From Pseudomonas sp. (lineage in GTDB: Bacteria > Pseudomonadota > Gammaproteobacteria > Pseudomonadales > Pseudomonadaceae): a stretch of 64,000 nucleotides of DNA. The stretch covers positions 1 through 64,000 of the forward strand of contig NZ_JAQGNX010000098.1 of NCBI RefSeq assembly GCF_028293835.1, in the 5' to 3' direction. The notes below the pieces were generated by a model. It ran no database searches. It was not told where the DNA came from and saw only the letters and a list, made by a program, of their open reading frames with translations. Made by a program: the position numbers and the translations under genes. Shown here piece after piece: positions 45,678 to 54,855 of this stretch (positions are counted from its first letter, which is position 1; every line of letters begins with the position of its first letter).

Positions 45678-46349
45678 TTATTCGCCGACACTTATTTTCA
45701 GGCCAGCCGCTATCGCAAAAGGTGTCAGGGTTACCGCCAAAGCGGTCAGGCTGCCAAGCCACAGCAAGTAACCGGTAGCGGGCATGCCTTGCAGCGCCGC
45801 CTGTAACGCGCCGCTGCCAAGGATCAAGACCGGGATGTACAACGGCAGAATCAACAATGCCAACAACAACCCACCGCGTTTCAAGCCCACGGTCAACGCC
45901 GCCCCCACCGCCCCCAGCAGGCTTAACACCGGTGTGCCCAACAGCAGCGATAGCAACAATACCGGCAAGCACGCGCTGGGCAAACCCAGCATCAGCGCAA
46001 GCAACGGCGCCAGTAATACTAATGCCAGTCCAGAAAACATCCAGTGTGCCAGCACCTTGGCCGAAACAAGAAGAGCCAGGGGGTGCGACGAAAGGACCCA
46101 CTGTTCCAGCGAGCCGTCCTCAAAATCACTGCGAAACAGCCCGTCCAGCGAGAGCAGCACGGACAATAGCGCCGCCACCCAGACTAATCCCGGAGACAAG
46201 GTTTGCAACAATTGAGTCTCCGGGCCGACGGCCAGCGGGAACAAAGCGATCACGATCGCGAAAAAAACCAGTGGGTTGGCCAATTCCGCCGGACGACGAA
46301 ATAACAAACGCGCTTCTCGGGCCACCATCAGGGTAAACACATGACTCAT
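45678..46349 (-). CDS. ccmB: Heme exporter protein B (CcmB)
   Basis: A 223-residue membrane subunit with six hydrophobic segments, partner of the CcmA ATPase. Landmarks are [20 protein letters not shown] at the N-terminus and the [20 protein letters not shown] block. The start at 46349 overlaps the ccmA stop as ATGA, which outweighs an in-frame ATG three codons upstream. Confidence 0.95.
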   Translation of the reverse strand: MSHVFTLMVAREARLLFRRPAELANPLVFFAIVIALFPLAVGPETQLLQTLSPGLVWVAALLSVLLSLDGLFRSDFEDGSLEQWVLSSHPLALLVSAKVLAHWMFSGLALVLLAPLLALMLGLPSACLPVLLLSLLLGTPVLSLLGAVGAALTVGLKRGGLLLALLILPLYIPVLILGSGALQAALQGMPATGYLLWLGSLTALAVTLTPFAIAAGLKISVGE

Positions 46350-46981
46350 ACCGCCCATTGCCCCAGGTCAATGTCTCGATAACCGCCAGGCAGGTGGCCC
46401 AACGCGTGGTGAGTGGTCAGGACGATCATCCCGCCGCCCTCGCAATGGGCGGCCAAGTGCTGTTCGAGTTGCGCGACGCCTTGTTTGTCCAGCGCGGTAA
46501 ATGGCTCGTCGAGAATCCACAGCGGTGGGCTGTCGAGGTAAAGCCGTGCCAGGGCAACGCGCCGTTGCTGGCCGGCAGACAACGTGTGGCACGGTACGTC
46601 TTCGAAACCGCGCAGACCCACCGACTCCAATGCACGCCAAATGTCGGCGCGCTCGGCAGGACGGTGCAAGGCGCAAAGCCAGGTCAGGTTTTCCTCGGCG
46701 GTCAGCAGGTCTTTGATCCCGGCCGCGTGGCCAATCCACAGCAGCGTACGCCCCAGCTCGGCCCGTTGCGTGGCCAGGGGCAGGCCGTTGAGCCTCACTT
46801 CTCCGGCAGTCGGTTGCATCAGACCGGCCAACAAACGCAGCAGGCTGGTTTTGCCACTGCCGTTCGGGCCGCTGATTTGCAGCATGTCACCGGGGGACAG
46901 ACGCAGTTCAAGGTTTTCAAAGAGCATCCGCCAGTCACGCTCGCAAGCAAGCGCCACGGCTTCTAGAAGAGGACTGGGCAT
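46346..46981 (-). CDS. ccmA: Heme exporter ATP-binding protein CcmA
   Basis: A 211-residue ABC ATPase that powers release of holo-CcmE. Walker A is GPNGSGKTS, the signature is [14 protein letters not shown], and Walker B is [12 protein letters not shown], with the switch His in LTTHHAL. The ATG at 46981 ([18 protein letters not shown]) has AAGG upstream. The longer open frame adds an unrelated leader. First gene of ccmABCDE-F-G-H-I. Confidence 0.95.
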   Translation of the reverse strand: MPSPLLEAVALACERDWRMLFENLELRLSPGDMLQISGPNGSGKTSLLRLLAGLMQPTAGEVRLNGLPLATQRAELGRTLLWIGHAAGIKDLLTAEENLTWLCALHRPAERADIWRALESVGLRGFEDVPCHTLSAGQQRRVALARLYLDSPPLWILDEPFTALDKQGVAQLEQHLAAHCEGGGMIVLTTHHALGHLPGGYRDIDLGQWAV

Positions 46982-47050
46982 GGTTGGCCTTGTCTTTGGG
47001 GTGAAGATCACAATGAAGAGCTGACTCAAGCGCTTCAAAATCAAGCGCTA

Positions 47051-47086
47051 AGCGGTTCAAGTCGGCAAAACAACGGCCGTTATACT
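47051..47086 (+). promoter_or_regulatory. Possible promoter in the ccmA-fliK gap
   Basis: TATACT at 47081-47086 is a good -10 for a plus-strand promoter. The overlapping TCAA, 15 bases, GCCGTTAT (47057-47083) also resembles a flagellar sigma-28 promoter (6 of 8 in the -10). The two readings cannot be separated by eye. Nothing else is recognised in the 237-base gap. Confidence 0.3.
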
Positions 47087-47218
47087 GATGACACTTGACA
47101 CCACAACCCACTCGAAAGGATGGGCCACGAACATTTATCCGCGCCCTCATAGACGGGGCGGCATTATACATGTCATGTCCTACTTCCAAGAGGGCAATTT
47201 CGACAGGTTGTAACCCCC

Positions 47219-48796
47219 ATGACTGGCGACATCAGCAGCGTTCCATCGCTCCCCCCCGTCGCCGCGCTGCTCAAGGCCGGCGTTTCGCCGAGCGACGTCC
47301 TGAAGTTACTGCAACCAGCCGCCGGATTATTGGCCGCGGGCGAAACCGTGACGGCCGAAGTGGTCACAACAAAACAGATCGATCAGGCTTTTCAGTTGCT
47401 GTTGCGGCTAAACCTTGGCAGCGGCGGCCAAACCCTGATCCAGGCCACGGCTCAACAGCCATTGCCGGTGGGTGCCAGTTTACTGGTATCGCAAACGACG
47501 CCAACCAGTCTCGCCATTACCGTGCAACAAAGCTTGAGTGCCGCCGTTGCCAGCCTGCTAAGCATCGACACCAAACAAGTGCCGGTCGGCACCTTACTGC
47601 AAGCCACGGTGCTGAGCAGCCAGGCACTGCCTCAAACCCCGGGTCAGCCCGCACTGTTTCGCAACATCATCACGCTGCTTAACACCGTGCTGGCGGGCAC
47701 CAGCCTGACAGTGGACAGCCCGGAACCGCTTGCCGTAGGCAGTCAGCTGAACGCCCAGGTGCAAGGGCCACAATCGTTGAATCTGGTGCAAGTGAGCACC
47801 CGACTGGATCAAATGGCGGTTGCGCAACAACTCAGCATCCAACAAAGTCGCCAAGGGTCTTTGGACGGGCTGTTCAAGGTGTTGCAAAACGTGCAGCAAA
47901 ACCCAAATCTGCCACCGGCTATACAAGCAAGTATCGATAAGTTATTGGCAGACCTGCCGGACCTTCGGCAATTGAGTGACCCTAAATTGCTCGCCCAAGC
48001 CATGGGTGGTAGCGGCGCGTTCCTTGAAGCCAACCTGCTTGGCGGTCAGAGCGTCGCCTCAACTCCGGATTTGAAGGCCAATTTATTACGCCTGATCGCG
48101 CAGATTCTTCCGCAGCTCCCGGGCGACACCGATTACGACAGCGCTGCCATCGCCAATACCATGGCACGGGTCATGCCGAGCATTATCCGCAATGCCCTTG
48201 GCACCTTAGGGTTGGTAGCCGCACGCACTCATCCGAGTAGCTTCCCGCTGCCGTCGCGGCACCTGGGCTCGGAAAACGCTGACGATCTGGAAACCGTATT
48301 AAAGCTCGCCGCTGCGGCGATTTCCCGCCTGCAAAGCCACCAATTATCTGGACTTGAGCAAACACGCAGTACCGCAGACGGCGGCGTGTTGACGACCTGG
48401 CAACTGGAAATCCCCATGCGCAACCTGCAGGACATTGTGCCGTTGCAGGTCAAGGTACAGCGTGAAGACACCCCGGATAAGAACGAGACCGCCGACAAAC
48501 ACGACAACCCCAGCAAACCGGCGAAAGAAAGGCTATGGCGGGTGGAGTTAGCGTTCGACCTGGAGCCGCTGGGGCCTTTGCAGGTCCAGGCGCAGTTGCT
48601 TCACGGCAGCTTGTCCAGCCAGCTGTGGGCAGAGCGCCCGCAAAGCGCTGAGTTGATCGCCAACGAACTGGGTTACTTACGTGAACGTCTGGTGGCGTCG
48701 GGAATTAACGTCAGCGAACTCGCCTGCCATCGAGGCACACCACCCCAAGGCCAGCGCACCGCCTTGGAACAACGTTGGATCGACGAGACCGCCTGA
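47219..48796 (+). CDS. fliK: Flagellar hook-length control protein FliK-like
   Basis: A 525-residue protein of the FliK family. The N-terminal two thirds is low in aromatic residues and rich in Leu, Gln, Ala and Val, as in secreted molecular rulers. The C-terminal hook-control domain (about residues 430-510) shows LWRVELAFDLEPLGPLQVQA, then LWAERPQSAELIANELGYL. Through this domain FliK switches FlhB specificity. The stop overlaps the start of an FlhB-tail gene (TGATG), a telling partnership. Pseudomonas often has another fliK elsewhere, so the symbol is tentative. Confidence 0.82.
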   Translation: MTGDISSVPSLPPVAALLKAGVSPSDVLKLLQPAAGLLAAGETVTAEVVTTKQIDQAFQLLLRLNLGSGGQTLIQATAQQPLPVGASLLVSQTTPTSLAITVQQSLSAAVASLLSIDTKQVPVGTLLQATVLSSQALPQTPGQPALFRNIITLLNTVLAGTSLTVDSPEPLAVGSQLNAQVQGPQSLNLVQVSTRLDQMAVAQQLSIQQSRQGSLDGLFKVLQNVQQNPNLPPAIQASIDKLLADLPDLRQLSDPKLLAQAMGGSGAFLEANLLGGQSVASTPDLKANLLRLIAQILPQLPGDTDYDSAAIANTMARVMPSIIRNALGTLGLVAARTHPSSFPLPSRHLGSENADDLETVLKLAAAAISRLQSHQLSGLEQTRSTADGGVLTTWQLEIPMRNLQDIVPLQVKVQREDTPDKNETADKHDNPSKPAKERLWRVELAFDLEPLGPLQVQAQLLHGSLSSQLWAERPQSAELIANELGYLRERLVASGINVSELACHRGTPPQGQRTALEQRWIDETA

Positions 48797-49119
48797 TGAC
48801 TGAACCTGCACATCAACCCCGCCAGGCCATCGCCCTGACTTACGACGGCCAGCACGCCCCGACACTCACCGCCAAAGGCGACGATCAACTGGCCGAAGCG
48901 ATCTTGGCCATTGCTCGGGAATATGAAGTCCCCATCTATGAAAACGCCGAGCTGGTGAAACTGCTGGCACGCATGGAGTTAGGCGACAGCATTCCGGCGG
49001 CGCTGTACCAGACAATCGCAGAAATCATCGCATTTGCCTGGCACCTGAAAGGAAAATTCCCGGTGGGACAAGATCCCGATGCTGAGCCGGTGGAGCGGGA
49101 TATCACGCCGACCGCGTAA
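48796..49119 (+). CDS. FlhB C-terminal-domain paralogue (FhlB-like)
   Basis: A 107-residue soluble protein resembling the cytoplasmic C-terminal domain of FlhB/EscU: AIALTYDGQHAPTLTAKG followed by ILAIAREYEVPIYENAELVK and LLARMELGDSIPAALYQTIA. No membrane domain and no NPTH self-cleavage motif is present, so it corresponds to the part after the cleavage site. It probably helps switch export substrates or replaces the FlhB tail, as known for stand-alone FlhB-like proteins. Coupled to fliK by a one-base stop/start overlap. Confidence 0.85.
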   Translation: MTEPAHQPRQAIALTYDGQHAPTLTAKGDDQLAEAILAIAREYEVPIYENAELVKLLARMELGDSIPAALYQTIAEIIAFAWHLKGKFPVGQDPDAEPVERDITPTA

Positions 49120-49206
49120 AGGCATTTCGGGAGCGTACCAGCCGTGGTACCGAATTCATTCGGGAAGCAGGCGGCGCGGTTTGCCTAACGAAATGCCCAG
49201 AGAACC

Positions 49207-49296
49207 TGTAGGGGCCAACCTGTTGGCGAGGCCGGCAATGCGGTACTTCGGAACAACTGCGGTGCTATGGAAATCGCCAACAAGTTGGTTCCTACA
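49207..49296. repeat. REP-type inverted repeat 5
   Basis: TGTAGGGGCCAACCTGTTGG on the left and CAACAAGTTGGTTCCTACA on the right, the same family as REP 1 and 2. It lies between two convergent transcripts, fliK with its flhB-tail gene and the chemotaxis operon. Confidence 0.8.
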
Positions 49297-49323
49297 GATT
49301 GCGGCAGGGCCGCAGGGCCTCCA

Positions 49324-49728
49324 CTACCCCCGCCGCGGCGACTCATGCATTTTGCTCATCAGTTGCGCTTCCGCCTGGGTCAACCCACAGGATTGGGTCA
49401 GTTCATCAACGCTAGCCCCCATACCCACCAGTCGAGCCGCTTGTGCAAAAGACAGCGTCGAAGGATCGCGCTGTTCCAGTTGGCTCAACTTATCCGGCAA
49501 CGGCGCGACGACCGCGCGAAGTTCGTGCAGGTCTTCACCCATACGAACCGTGCCGTTCTGGTAGTTATCCAATCGTTTCGCCAACTCACGAATACGCTGA
49601 TCGCGTAACGTATCGCCTTCGGCCTGCTGCGACTGCAACAGCCGCTGGCGCTTCGCATACGAAAGAAACAGAGTCAACGAGAGCACCCAGAGGATGCTCA
49701 AAAAGATTACCGCAGCCTCAAAAATCAA
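49324..49728 (-). CDS. DUF2802 membrane-anchored protein
   Basis: A 134-residue protein with one N-terminal membrane helix (AAVIFLSILWVLSLTLFLSY), a coiled-coil central part (QQAEGDTLRDQRIRELAKRL), and a C-terminal helical region with a helix-turn-helix-like look (FAQAARLVGMGASVDELTQ). It matches the DUF2802 proteins found after cheW in Pseudomonas. A TTG start sits directly behind the cheW stop. Function unknown; the constant linkage suggests a role in motility. Confidence 0.82.
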   Translation of the reverse strand: MIFEAAVIFLSILWVLSLTLFLSYAKRQRLLQSQQAEGDTLRDQRIRELAKRLDNYQNGTVRMGEDLHELRAVVAPLPDKLSQLEQRDPSTLSFAQAARLVGMGASVDELTQSCGLTQAEAQLMSKMHESPRRG

Positions 49729-50208
49729 TCAGATGTTCTCCAGATCCGACCATTCTTCTTCCGACATCATTTTATCCAGCTCAACAAGGATCAGCAGCTC
49801 GCCGTTCTTGTTGCACACGCCCTGGATAAACTTGGCCGACTCGTCATTGCCCACGTTCGGTGCGGTTTCGACTTCGGACTGACGCAGGTAAACCACCTCA
49901 GCCACGCTGTCGACCAAAATCCCGACCACCTGCTTATCGGCTTCGATGATCACCACGCGGGTATTGTCGCTGACTTCAACCGGGCTCAGGCCGAAACGCT
50001 GGCGGGTGTCGATCACCGTCACAACGTTACCGCGCAGGTTGATGATCCCCAGCACATAGCTTGGCGCACCCGGTACCGGTGCGATTTCGGTGTAACGCAG
50101 CACTTCCTGAACCTGCATCACGTTGATGCCGTACGACTCGTTGTCCAGTTTGAAGGTAACCCACTGCAGGATAGGATCTTCGGAACCTTGCGCTGACGAC
50201 TTATTCAT
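49729..50208 (-). CDS. cheW: Chemotaxis coupling protein CheW
   Basis: A 159-residue adaptor that links chemoreceptors to CheA. The CheW fold shows ILQWVTFKLDNESYGINV, the receptor-contact loop PVPGAPSYVLGIINLRGNVV, and the closing GILVDSVAEV and FIQGVCNKNGELLILVELD. It sits near the end of the chemotaxis operon. Confidence 0.96.
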   Translation of the reverse strand: MNKSSAQGSEDPILQWVTFKLDNESYGINVMQVQEVLRYTEIAPVPGAPSYVLGIINLRGNVVTVIDTRQRFGLSPVEVSDNTRVVIIEADKQVVGILVDSVAEVVYLRQSEVETAPNVGNDESAKFIQGVCNKNGELLILVELDKMMSEEEWSDLENI

Positions 50209-50263
50209 ACCCCTAACCCCTCAAGTGTGTGCTGTACAGACGGCACTGAGCGCCGCCTTATGA

Positions 50264-51094
50264 TTATTTGATAACGCTCATCTGCTTGACCGCGCCACTG
50301 GCTATCAGCTCGGCCAACTCGGAAACATCCAGCAAGGCGCACATATGTTCGATCACTGTGCCCGCTAACCAGGGACGCTGGCCGCGCTGGCTGCGCCATT
50401 TTATTTCGTTGGGGTCCAGGCGCAACGAGCGGCTGACCTGATGCACAGCCAGCCCCCACTCATAGCCTTGAACCGAAATTACGTATTGCAAGCCCTGACG
50501 GAAATCATCGCGGTAACGGTCCGGCATGACCCAGCGCGCCGTGTCGAGCACTTTCAGGTTGCCTGCCTGGCTTGGCAGGATGCCCAAAAACCAGTCAGGT
50601 TGACCAAACAACGGAGTCAGCTCAGTGCCGGCCAATGAATAGATAGAGCCCAGGCACACCAACGGCACCGCCAAGGTCAAACCGGCAACATCGAACAACA
50701 GGCATTCGAATGGCTCCGCGGCCCAGGCAGGTCGTCCATCCTTGCCCAACGGTGGTTGCGTGCCACGTCCTGAGGGAAGGTGCACCTCGGCCACGGGTTC
50801 AACCAACGCTACGGCGCGCTCGACGACAGGTTCAGCTTCGATGACCTTAGGCACCAGCGCTAACGGCGCGGGCATTGCCACTTCAGCGACAACCACAACC
50901 GGCGCCGCCACAGGCACCACTGCCAACGGCACGCGCACTATCGCATCGCGCGCCTGCTCTTCCAGAACCGCAGCCTGGAACTCATCCAGGCTGGAAACCA
51001 GCGTCAGTTCTTCCGTGGCGTCTTGCAGCAACGCATCCAGATATGACTGCAACGCCATCTGTGGCCGTGTTGCGATATCAACGGGGCGATTCAT
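50264..51094 (-). CDS. CheW-domain protein, ParP-like polar array factor
   Basis: A 276-residue protein with a short conserved N-terminus (RPQMALQSYLDALLQDATEE), an Ala, Val and Pro-rich linker (residues about 55-120), and a C-terminal CheW-like domain (FECLLFDVAGLTLAVPLVCL; VTPLFGQ-type PLFGQPDWFLGI). In Vibrio, ParP, encoded at the same place between the ParA-type parC and cheW, holds chemotaxis arrays at the pole and binds CheA. Gene order and domain plan match; polar function here is inferred. Confidence 0.85.
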   Translation of the reverse strand: MNRPVDIATRPQMALQSYLDALLQDATEELTLVSSLDEFQAAVLEEQARDAIVRVPLAVVPVAAPVVVVAEVAMPAPLALVPKVIEAEPVVERAVALVEPVAEVHLPSGRGTQPPLGKDGRPAWAAEPFECLLFDVAGLTLAVPLVCLGSIYSLAGTELTPLFGQPDWFLGILPSQAGNLKVLDTARWVMPDRYRDDFRQGLQYVISVQGYEWGLAVHQVSRSLRLDPNEIKWRSQRGQRPWLAGTVIEHMCALLDVSELAELIASGAVKQMSVIK

Positions 51095-51181
51095 GACTCA
51101 AATCCGAAAATATTGCCTTTACTGGTTATCGGCTGCGCTGGCACCCGACTTGAATCTGTCCACCATTGGCCCATAACCACC

Positions 51182-51970
51182 TCAAGCGACCTGCGCGACA
51201 AGTTGTTGCGACAGCAAGTCTTTGAGCAGCGCGCGGTACGCCAGCACTGCCCGGCTTTTGTTGTCGAACTGAGAGGGCGTCACACCCGCACGGCTGGCGT
51301 CACGCAACCGCGTGTCGATGGGCACATAGGCTTTCCAGATATGTTCCGGATAGCTGTCGCGCAAGACTTTCAACGTGCCCATGGACGCCTGCGTACGGCG
51401 GTCAAACAAGGTCGGAACGATGGTGTAAGGCAGTGCCACTTTGCGCGAACGATTGATCATCGCCAACGTGTTGACCATCCGCTCCAAGCCTTTGACGGCG
51501 AGAAACTCGGTCTGCACCGGGATCACCAATTGCTGACTGGCGGCCAACGCATTCACCATCAACACCCCCAGCAATGGCGGGCTGTCGATGATCGCATAAT
51601 CAAAATCCTGCCACAGCTGTGCCAGGCTTTTGGCGATCACCAGGCCGAGGCCACTCTGCCCGGGCGACTGACGTTCCAGCACCGCCAACGCAGTACTCGA
51701 CGGCATCAAGGAAATTCGTCGATCACTGGTTGGCAGCAGCAATTGTCCCGGCAGGCCTTCAGGCACCACGCCCTTGTGCAAAAACAAATCGTAAGCACTG
51801 TGCTCGAGGGTGTCGGGGTTGTGGCCAAAATAGCTGGTCATGGAGCCATGGGGGTCAAGGTCAACAACAACCACACGCTTGCCCGCCTCTGCCAGTAAAC
51901 CGGCTAAAGCGATAGAAGAAGTGGTTTTACCGACGCCACCTTTTTGATTGGCTACTGCCCATACTCTCAT
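51182..51970 (-). CDS. ParA-family ATPase, ParC-like
   Basis: A 262-residue deviant Walker ATPase (KGGVGKTTSS at residues 10-19; VVDLDPHGSMTSYFG; YAIIDSPPLLGVLMVNAL). Located inside a chemotaxis operon, not with a partition site, it corresponds to ParC, which places chemotaxis arrays at the old pole. Chromosomal ParA is unlikely because no ParB follows. Neighbours are motD upstream and the ParP-like gene downstream. Confidence 0.88.
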   Translation of the reverse strand: MRVWAVANQKGGVGKTTSSIALAGLLAEAGKRVVVVDLDPHGSMTSYFGHNPDTLEHSAYDLFLHKGVVPEGLPGQLLLPTSDRRISLMPSSTALAVLERQSPGQSGLGLVIAKSLAQLWQDFDYAIIDSPPLLGVLMVNALAASQQLVIPVQTEFLAVKGLERMVNTLAMINRSRKVALPYTIVPTLFDRRTQASMGTLKVLRDSYPEHIWKAYVPIDTRLRDASRAGVTPSQFDNKSRAVLAYRALLKDLLSQQLVAQVA

Positions 51971-52014
51971 GGTGCTTTTTTCCTCCCGGCATTGCGTTGA
52001 ACTGCCGAGATTGG

Positions 52015-52902
52015 CTATAGGGCGGGTGACGGAGAATTGACGGCGCTTGTGCGCACCGGCTTTGTTAAAGGGGTCGGTGCAGTTTGTGTGCCAGCACGCC
52101 TCAACGCCGCATCCGGTTGGGCATTGGCACGGCCCGAACCGGTGAGGCTACGTCGAACTTCCAGGTTTCGGGAAATCACCAGCACTACGCGACGGTTATG
52201 GGCGCGACCTTCGGCAGTAGTGTTAGGCGATACCGGTTGAAACTCGCCGTAGCCCACCGACGCCATACGCGCCGGGTTAATCCCGTCAATCGCCAGCATA
52301 CGTACGATGCTCGCCGCCCGCGCCGAGGACAATTCCCAGTTGGTTGGGTATTGCGCCGTGCGGATCGGCTGATCATCGGTGAACCCTTCCACATGCACCG
52401 GGTTATCGAAGGGGCTCAGGATCTTCGCGACTTTTTCGATGAGATTAAACGCCACGTCACTGGGCATGGCATCGCCGCTGCCAAACAACAAGCTCGAGTT
52501 AAGCTCGATTTCTATCCACAGCTCGTTACCACGAACCGTCATTTGGTTGGACTTGATCAAGTCGCCGAAGGCATCGCTCACTTGGTTGGCAATGGCCTGT
52601 AACGGCGTGATCGAGGACTGGGCAAGTCCCGCATCGACCTCTTCACTGTCTTTGATCAACGGTTCCGACGGCATGATCGTCAGCGGCTTTTCATCGCCGA
52701 TGGGGATTGGCTTGAGGCTGCGATCTGGCTCGTTGAACGCACCTATCAACGCCTGGGAAAGGACTTTGTATTTGCCCTCGTTCAGCGAAGAAATCGAGTA
52801 CATCACCACAAAAAATGCGAATAACAAGGTGATGAAGTCCGCGTAGGACACCAGCCAACGTTCATGATTTTCGTGCTCTTCAACTCGACGACGACGGGCC
52901 AT
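52015..52902 (-). CDS. motD: Flagellar motor stator protein MotD
   Basis: A 295-residue MotB homologue, partner of MotC. The single membrane helix carries the proton-path Asp in WLVSYADFITLLFAFFVVMY (residues about 15-34). The OmpA-like peptidoglycan-binding domain includes VEGFTDDQPI and LSSARAASIVRML. A Pro, Ala and Thr-rich tail follows residue 255. MotCD is the second Pseudomonas stator, used mainly in swarming or viscous conditions in P. aeruginosa. It is 10 bases after motC. Confidence 0.94.
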   Translation of the reverse strand: MARRRRVEEHENHERWLVSYADFITLLFAFFVVMYSISSLNEGKYKVLSQALIGAFNEPDRSLKPIPIGDEKPLTIMPSEPLIKDSEEVDAGLAQSSITPLQAIANQVSDAFGDLIKSNQMTVRGNELWIEIELNSSLLFGSGDAMPSDVAFNLIEKVAKILSPFDNPVHVEGFTDDQPIRTAQYPTNWELSSARAASIVRMLAIDGINPARMASVGYGEFQPVSPNTTAEGRAHNRRVVLVISRNLEVRRSLTGSGRANAQPDAALRRAGTQTAPTPLTKPVRTSAVNSPSPAL

Positions 52903-52912
52903 GGCTAGTGCC

Positions 52913-53653
52913 TCACTCCATGAAGCCTTGCAGCTTCAACTCGATGGAACGCGGATTTTCGCCCTCGGCGATAGACAAAATGCCTTCAAGGAGCATTTCG
53001 CGGTATCGCGATTGGCGAATAGCGACAGCTTTCAGCTTGTTGGCGACTGGCAACAAAATCAGGTTGGCCGAAGCCACACCGTAAATAGTCGCAACGAACG
53101 CCACCGCGATTCCGCTACCTAACTGGCTCGGATCAGCCAGGTTACCCATGACATGGATCAGTCCCATCACTGCCCCGATGATGCCAATTGTCGGCGCATA
53201 ACCGCCCATGCTTTCAAACACTTTTGCTGCTTGAATATCACGGGTTTCCTGGGTAATGAAGTCCACTTCCAGAATGCTCCGGATCGCTTCCGGCTCGGCG
53301 CCATCGACCAACAGTTGCAGGCCTTTGCGCGCGTACTTATCAACCTCCGCGTCGGCGATGGACTCCAGCCCGAGCAAGCCCTCCTTGCGCGCGGTCAGGC
53401 TCCAGTTGACGACCCTGTCAATACCGCCAGGCAAATCGATGCGTGGCGGAAAGAAGATCCAGCCGACGATTTGAATGGCGCGCATGAACGCACTCATTGG
53501 CGCTTGCAACAGCGATGCCGCCAGCGTGCCGCCCACTACGATCAGCGCCGCGGGGCCATTGAGCAGCGCGGACAGGTTGCCGCCTTCGAGAAAGTTGCCA
53601 CCAATGATGGCGACAAACGCGAGGATGATGCCGATAAGGCTCAATACATCCAT
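52913..53653 (-). CDS. motC: Flagellar motor stator protein MotC
   Basis: A 246-residue MotA homologue with four membrane helices (LIGIILAFVAIIGGNFLEGG; ALIVVGGTLAASLLQAP; GIIGAVMGLIHVMGNLA; IAVFVATIYGV-like AVAFVATIYGVASANLILLP) and a cytosolic loop with basic and acidic residues that meet the rotor. The ATG shares its A with the cheB stop (TAATG). Confidence 0.95.
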   Translation of the reverse strand: MDVLSLIGIILAFVAIIGGNFLEGGNLSALLNGPAALIVVGGTLAASLLQAPMSAFMRAIQIVGWIFFPPRIDLPGGIDRVVNWSLTARKEGLLGLESIADAEVDKYARKGLQLLVDGAEPEAIRSILEVDFITQETRDIQAAKVFESMGGYAPTIGIIGAVMGLIHVMGNLADPSQLGSGIAVAFVATIYGVASANLILLPVANKLKAVAIRQSRYREMLLEGILSIAEGENPRSIELKLQGFME

Positions 53654-54804
53654 TAGAGGCAGGCCTCGACCAGGTGCCGGCCGATGTCATCCAGGCTGTA
53701 CACCGCATCCGCCAGGTCAGCTTTGACGATGGCCATCGGCATGCCGTAAATCACGCAACTCGCCTCGTCCTGAGCCCAGATATGGCTACCGCCCTGCTTG
53801 AGCAGACGGGCGCCTTCACGACCGTCAGCGCCCATGCCGGTAAGTACCACCGCCAAAACCTTGTCACCATAAGACTTGGCCGCAGAGCCGAACGTGATAT
53901 CGACACACGGCTTGTAGTTCAGGCGCTCGTCACCGGGCAGAATTTTCACTGCACCGCGACCGTCGACCATCATTTGCTTGCCACCGGGCGCCAGTAAAGC
54001 CAGGCCCGGACGCAGGATATCGCCGTCCTCGGCTTCTTTGACGCTGATCTGGCACAGCTTGTCCAACCGCTCGGCAAACGCTTTGGTAAACGCTGCCGGC
54101 ATGTGCTGAATCAACACAATCGGTGCCGGGAAGTTCGCGGGCAGTTGCGTGAGTACTCGCTGCAACGCCACCGGGCCGCCGGTGGATGTACCGATGGCCA
54201 CCAGTTTGTAGGATTTGCGCTTGGGTGCTGGCGAATGATGGGTTGCAGCGGCGTGAGCGGCTACGGGCCGGGGCGGCAGGCCACGGGCAACAGTCGCTGA
54301 ACTGCTGACGCTGCTGGCCGTAGACGATGAGCGCGTCGTTGACGCGGCAGCCGAAGCCGAAGCCGTGGCCTGCGGGGCCGGAGAGCTATAGCCGCTAAAC
54401 CGACTGTTGCTGCGCGAAATCGAATGGATTTTTTCGCACAGCATCTGCTTGACCTTCTCGGGATTGCGCGAGATGTCTTCAAAATTTTTCGGCAGGAAAT
54501 CCACCGCACCGGCATCCAGCGCGTCCAGGGTGACGCGGGCGCCTTCGTGGGTCAGCGACGAGAACATCAGCACCGGCGTCGGAATGCGCTGCATGATGTG
54601 CCGCACTGCCGTGATGCCATCCATCATCGGCATCTCGTAGTCCATGGTAATCACGTCAGGCTTGAGCGCCAACGCTTGCTCGATTGCTTCCTTGCCATTA
54701 GTGGCCGTACCGACAACCTGAATATTCGGGTCCGTGGAAAGAATTTCGGAGACACGGCGGCGGAAGAAACCAGAATCGTCCACCACCAGGACTTTAACTA
54801 CCAT
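53653..54804 (-). CDS. cheB: Chemotaxis methylesterase CheB
   Basis: A response-regulator-controlled enzyme that removes receptor methyl groups. The receiver domain (residues 1-120) has [12 protein letters not shown] and the phosphorylation site [14 protein letters not shown] long Ser, Ala and Thr-rich linker (about 140-190) leads to the esterase domain with the catalytic Ser in [12 protein letters not shown], His in IVLIQHMP and Asp in [16 protein letters not shown] 54804 is chosen because GGAG lies five bases upstream; a GTG two codons earlier is in frame. The linker is long for CheB. Confidence 0.94.
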   Translation of the reverse strand: MVVKVLVVDDSGFFRRRVSEILSTDPNIQVVGTATNGKEAIEQALALKPDVITMDYEMPMMDGITAVRHIMQRIPTPVLMFSSLTHEGARVTLDALDAGAVDFLPKNFEDISRNPEKVKQMLCEKIHSISRSNSRFSGYSSPAPQATASASAAASTTRSSSTASSVSSSATVARGLPPRPVAAHAAATHHSPAPKRKSYKLVAIGTSTGGPVALQRVLTQLPANFPAPIVLIQHMPAAFTKAFAERLDKLCQISVKEAEDGDILRPGLALLAPGGKQMMVDGRGAVKILPGDERLNYKPCVDITFGSAAKSYGDKVLAVVLTGMGADGREGARLLKQGGSHIWAQDEASCVIYGMPMAIVKADLADAVYSLDDIGRHLVEACL

Positions 54805-54855
54805 AAACACTCCATAGGGTATCGCGGACCACTTGCGCGGCCCGCAACCCCAGAA

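Noticed and set aside
51182..51970. Chromosomal or plasmid partition ParA.
   Set aside because: There is no ParB gene or parS-like site; the gene is embedded between motD and CheW-type genes, which fits ParC.
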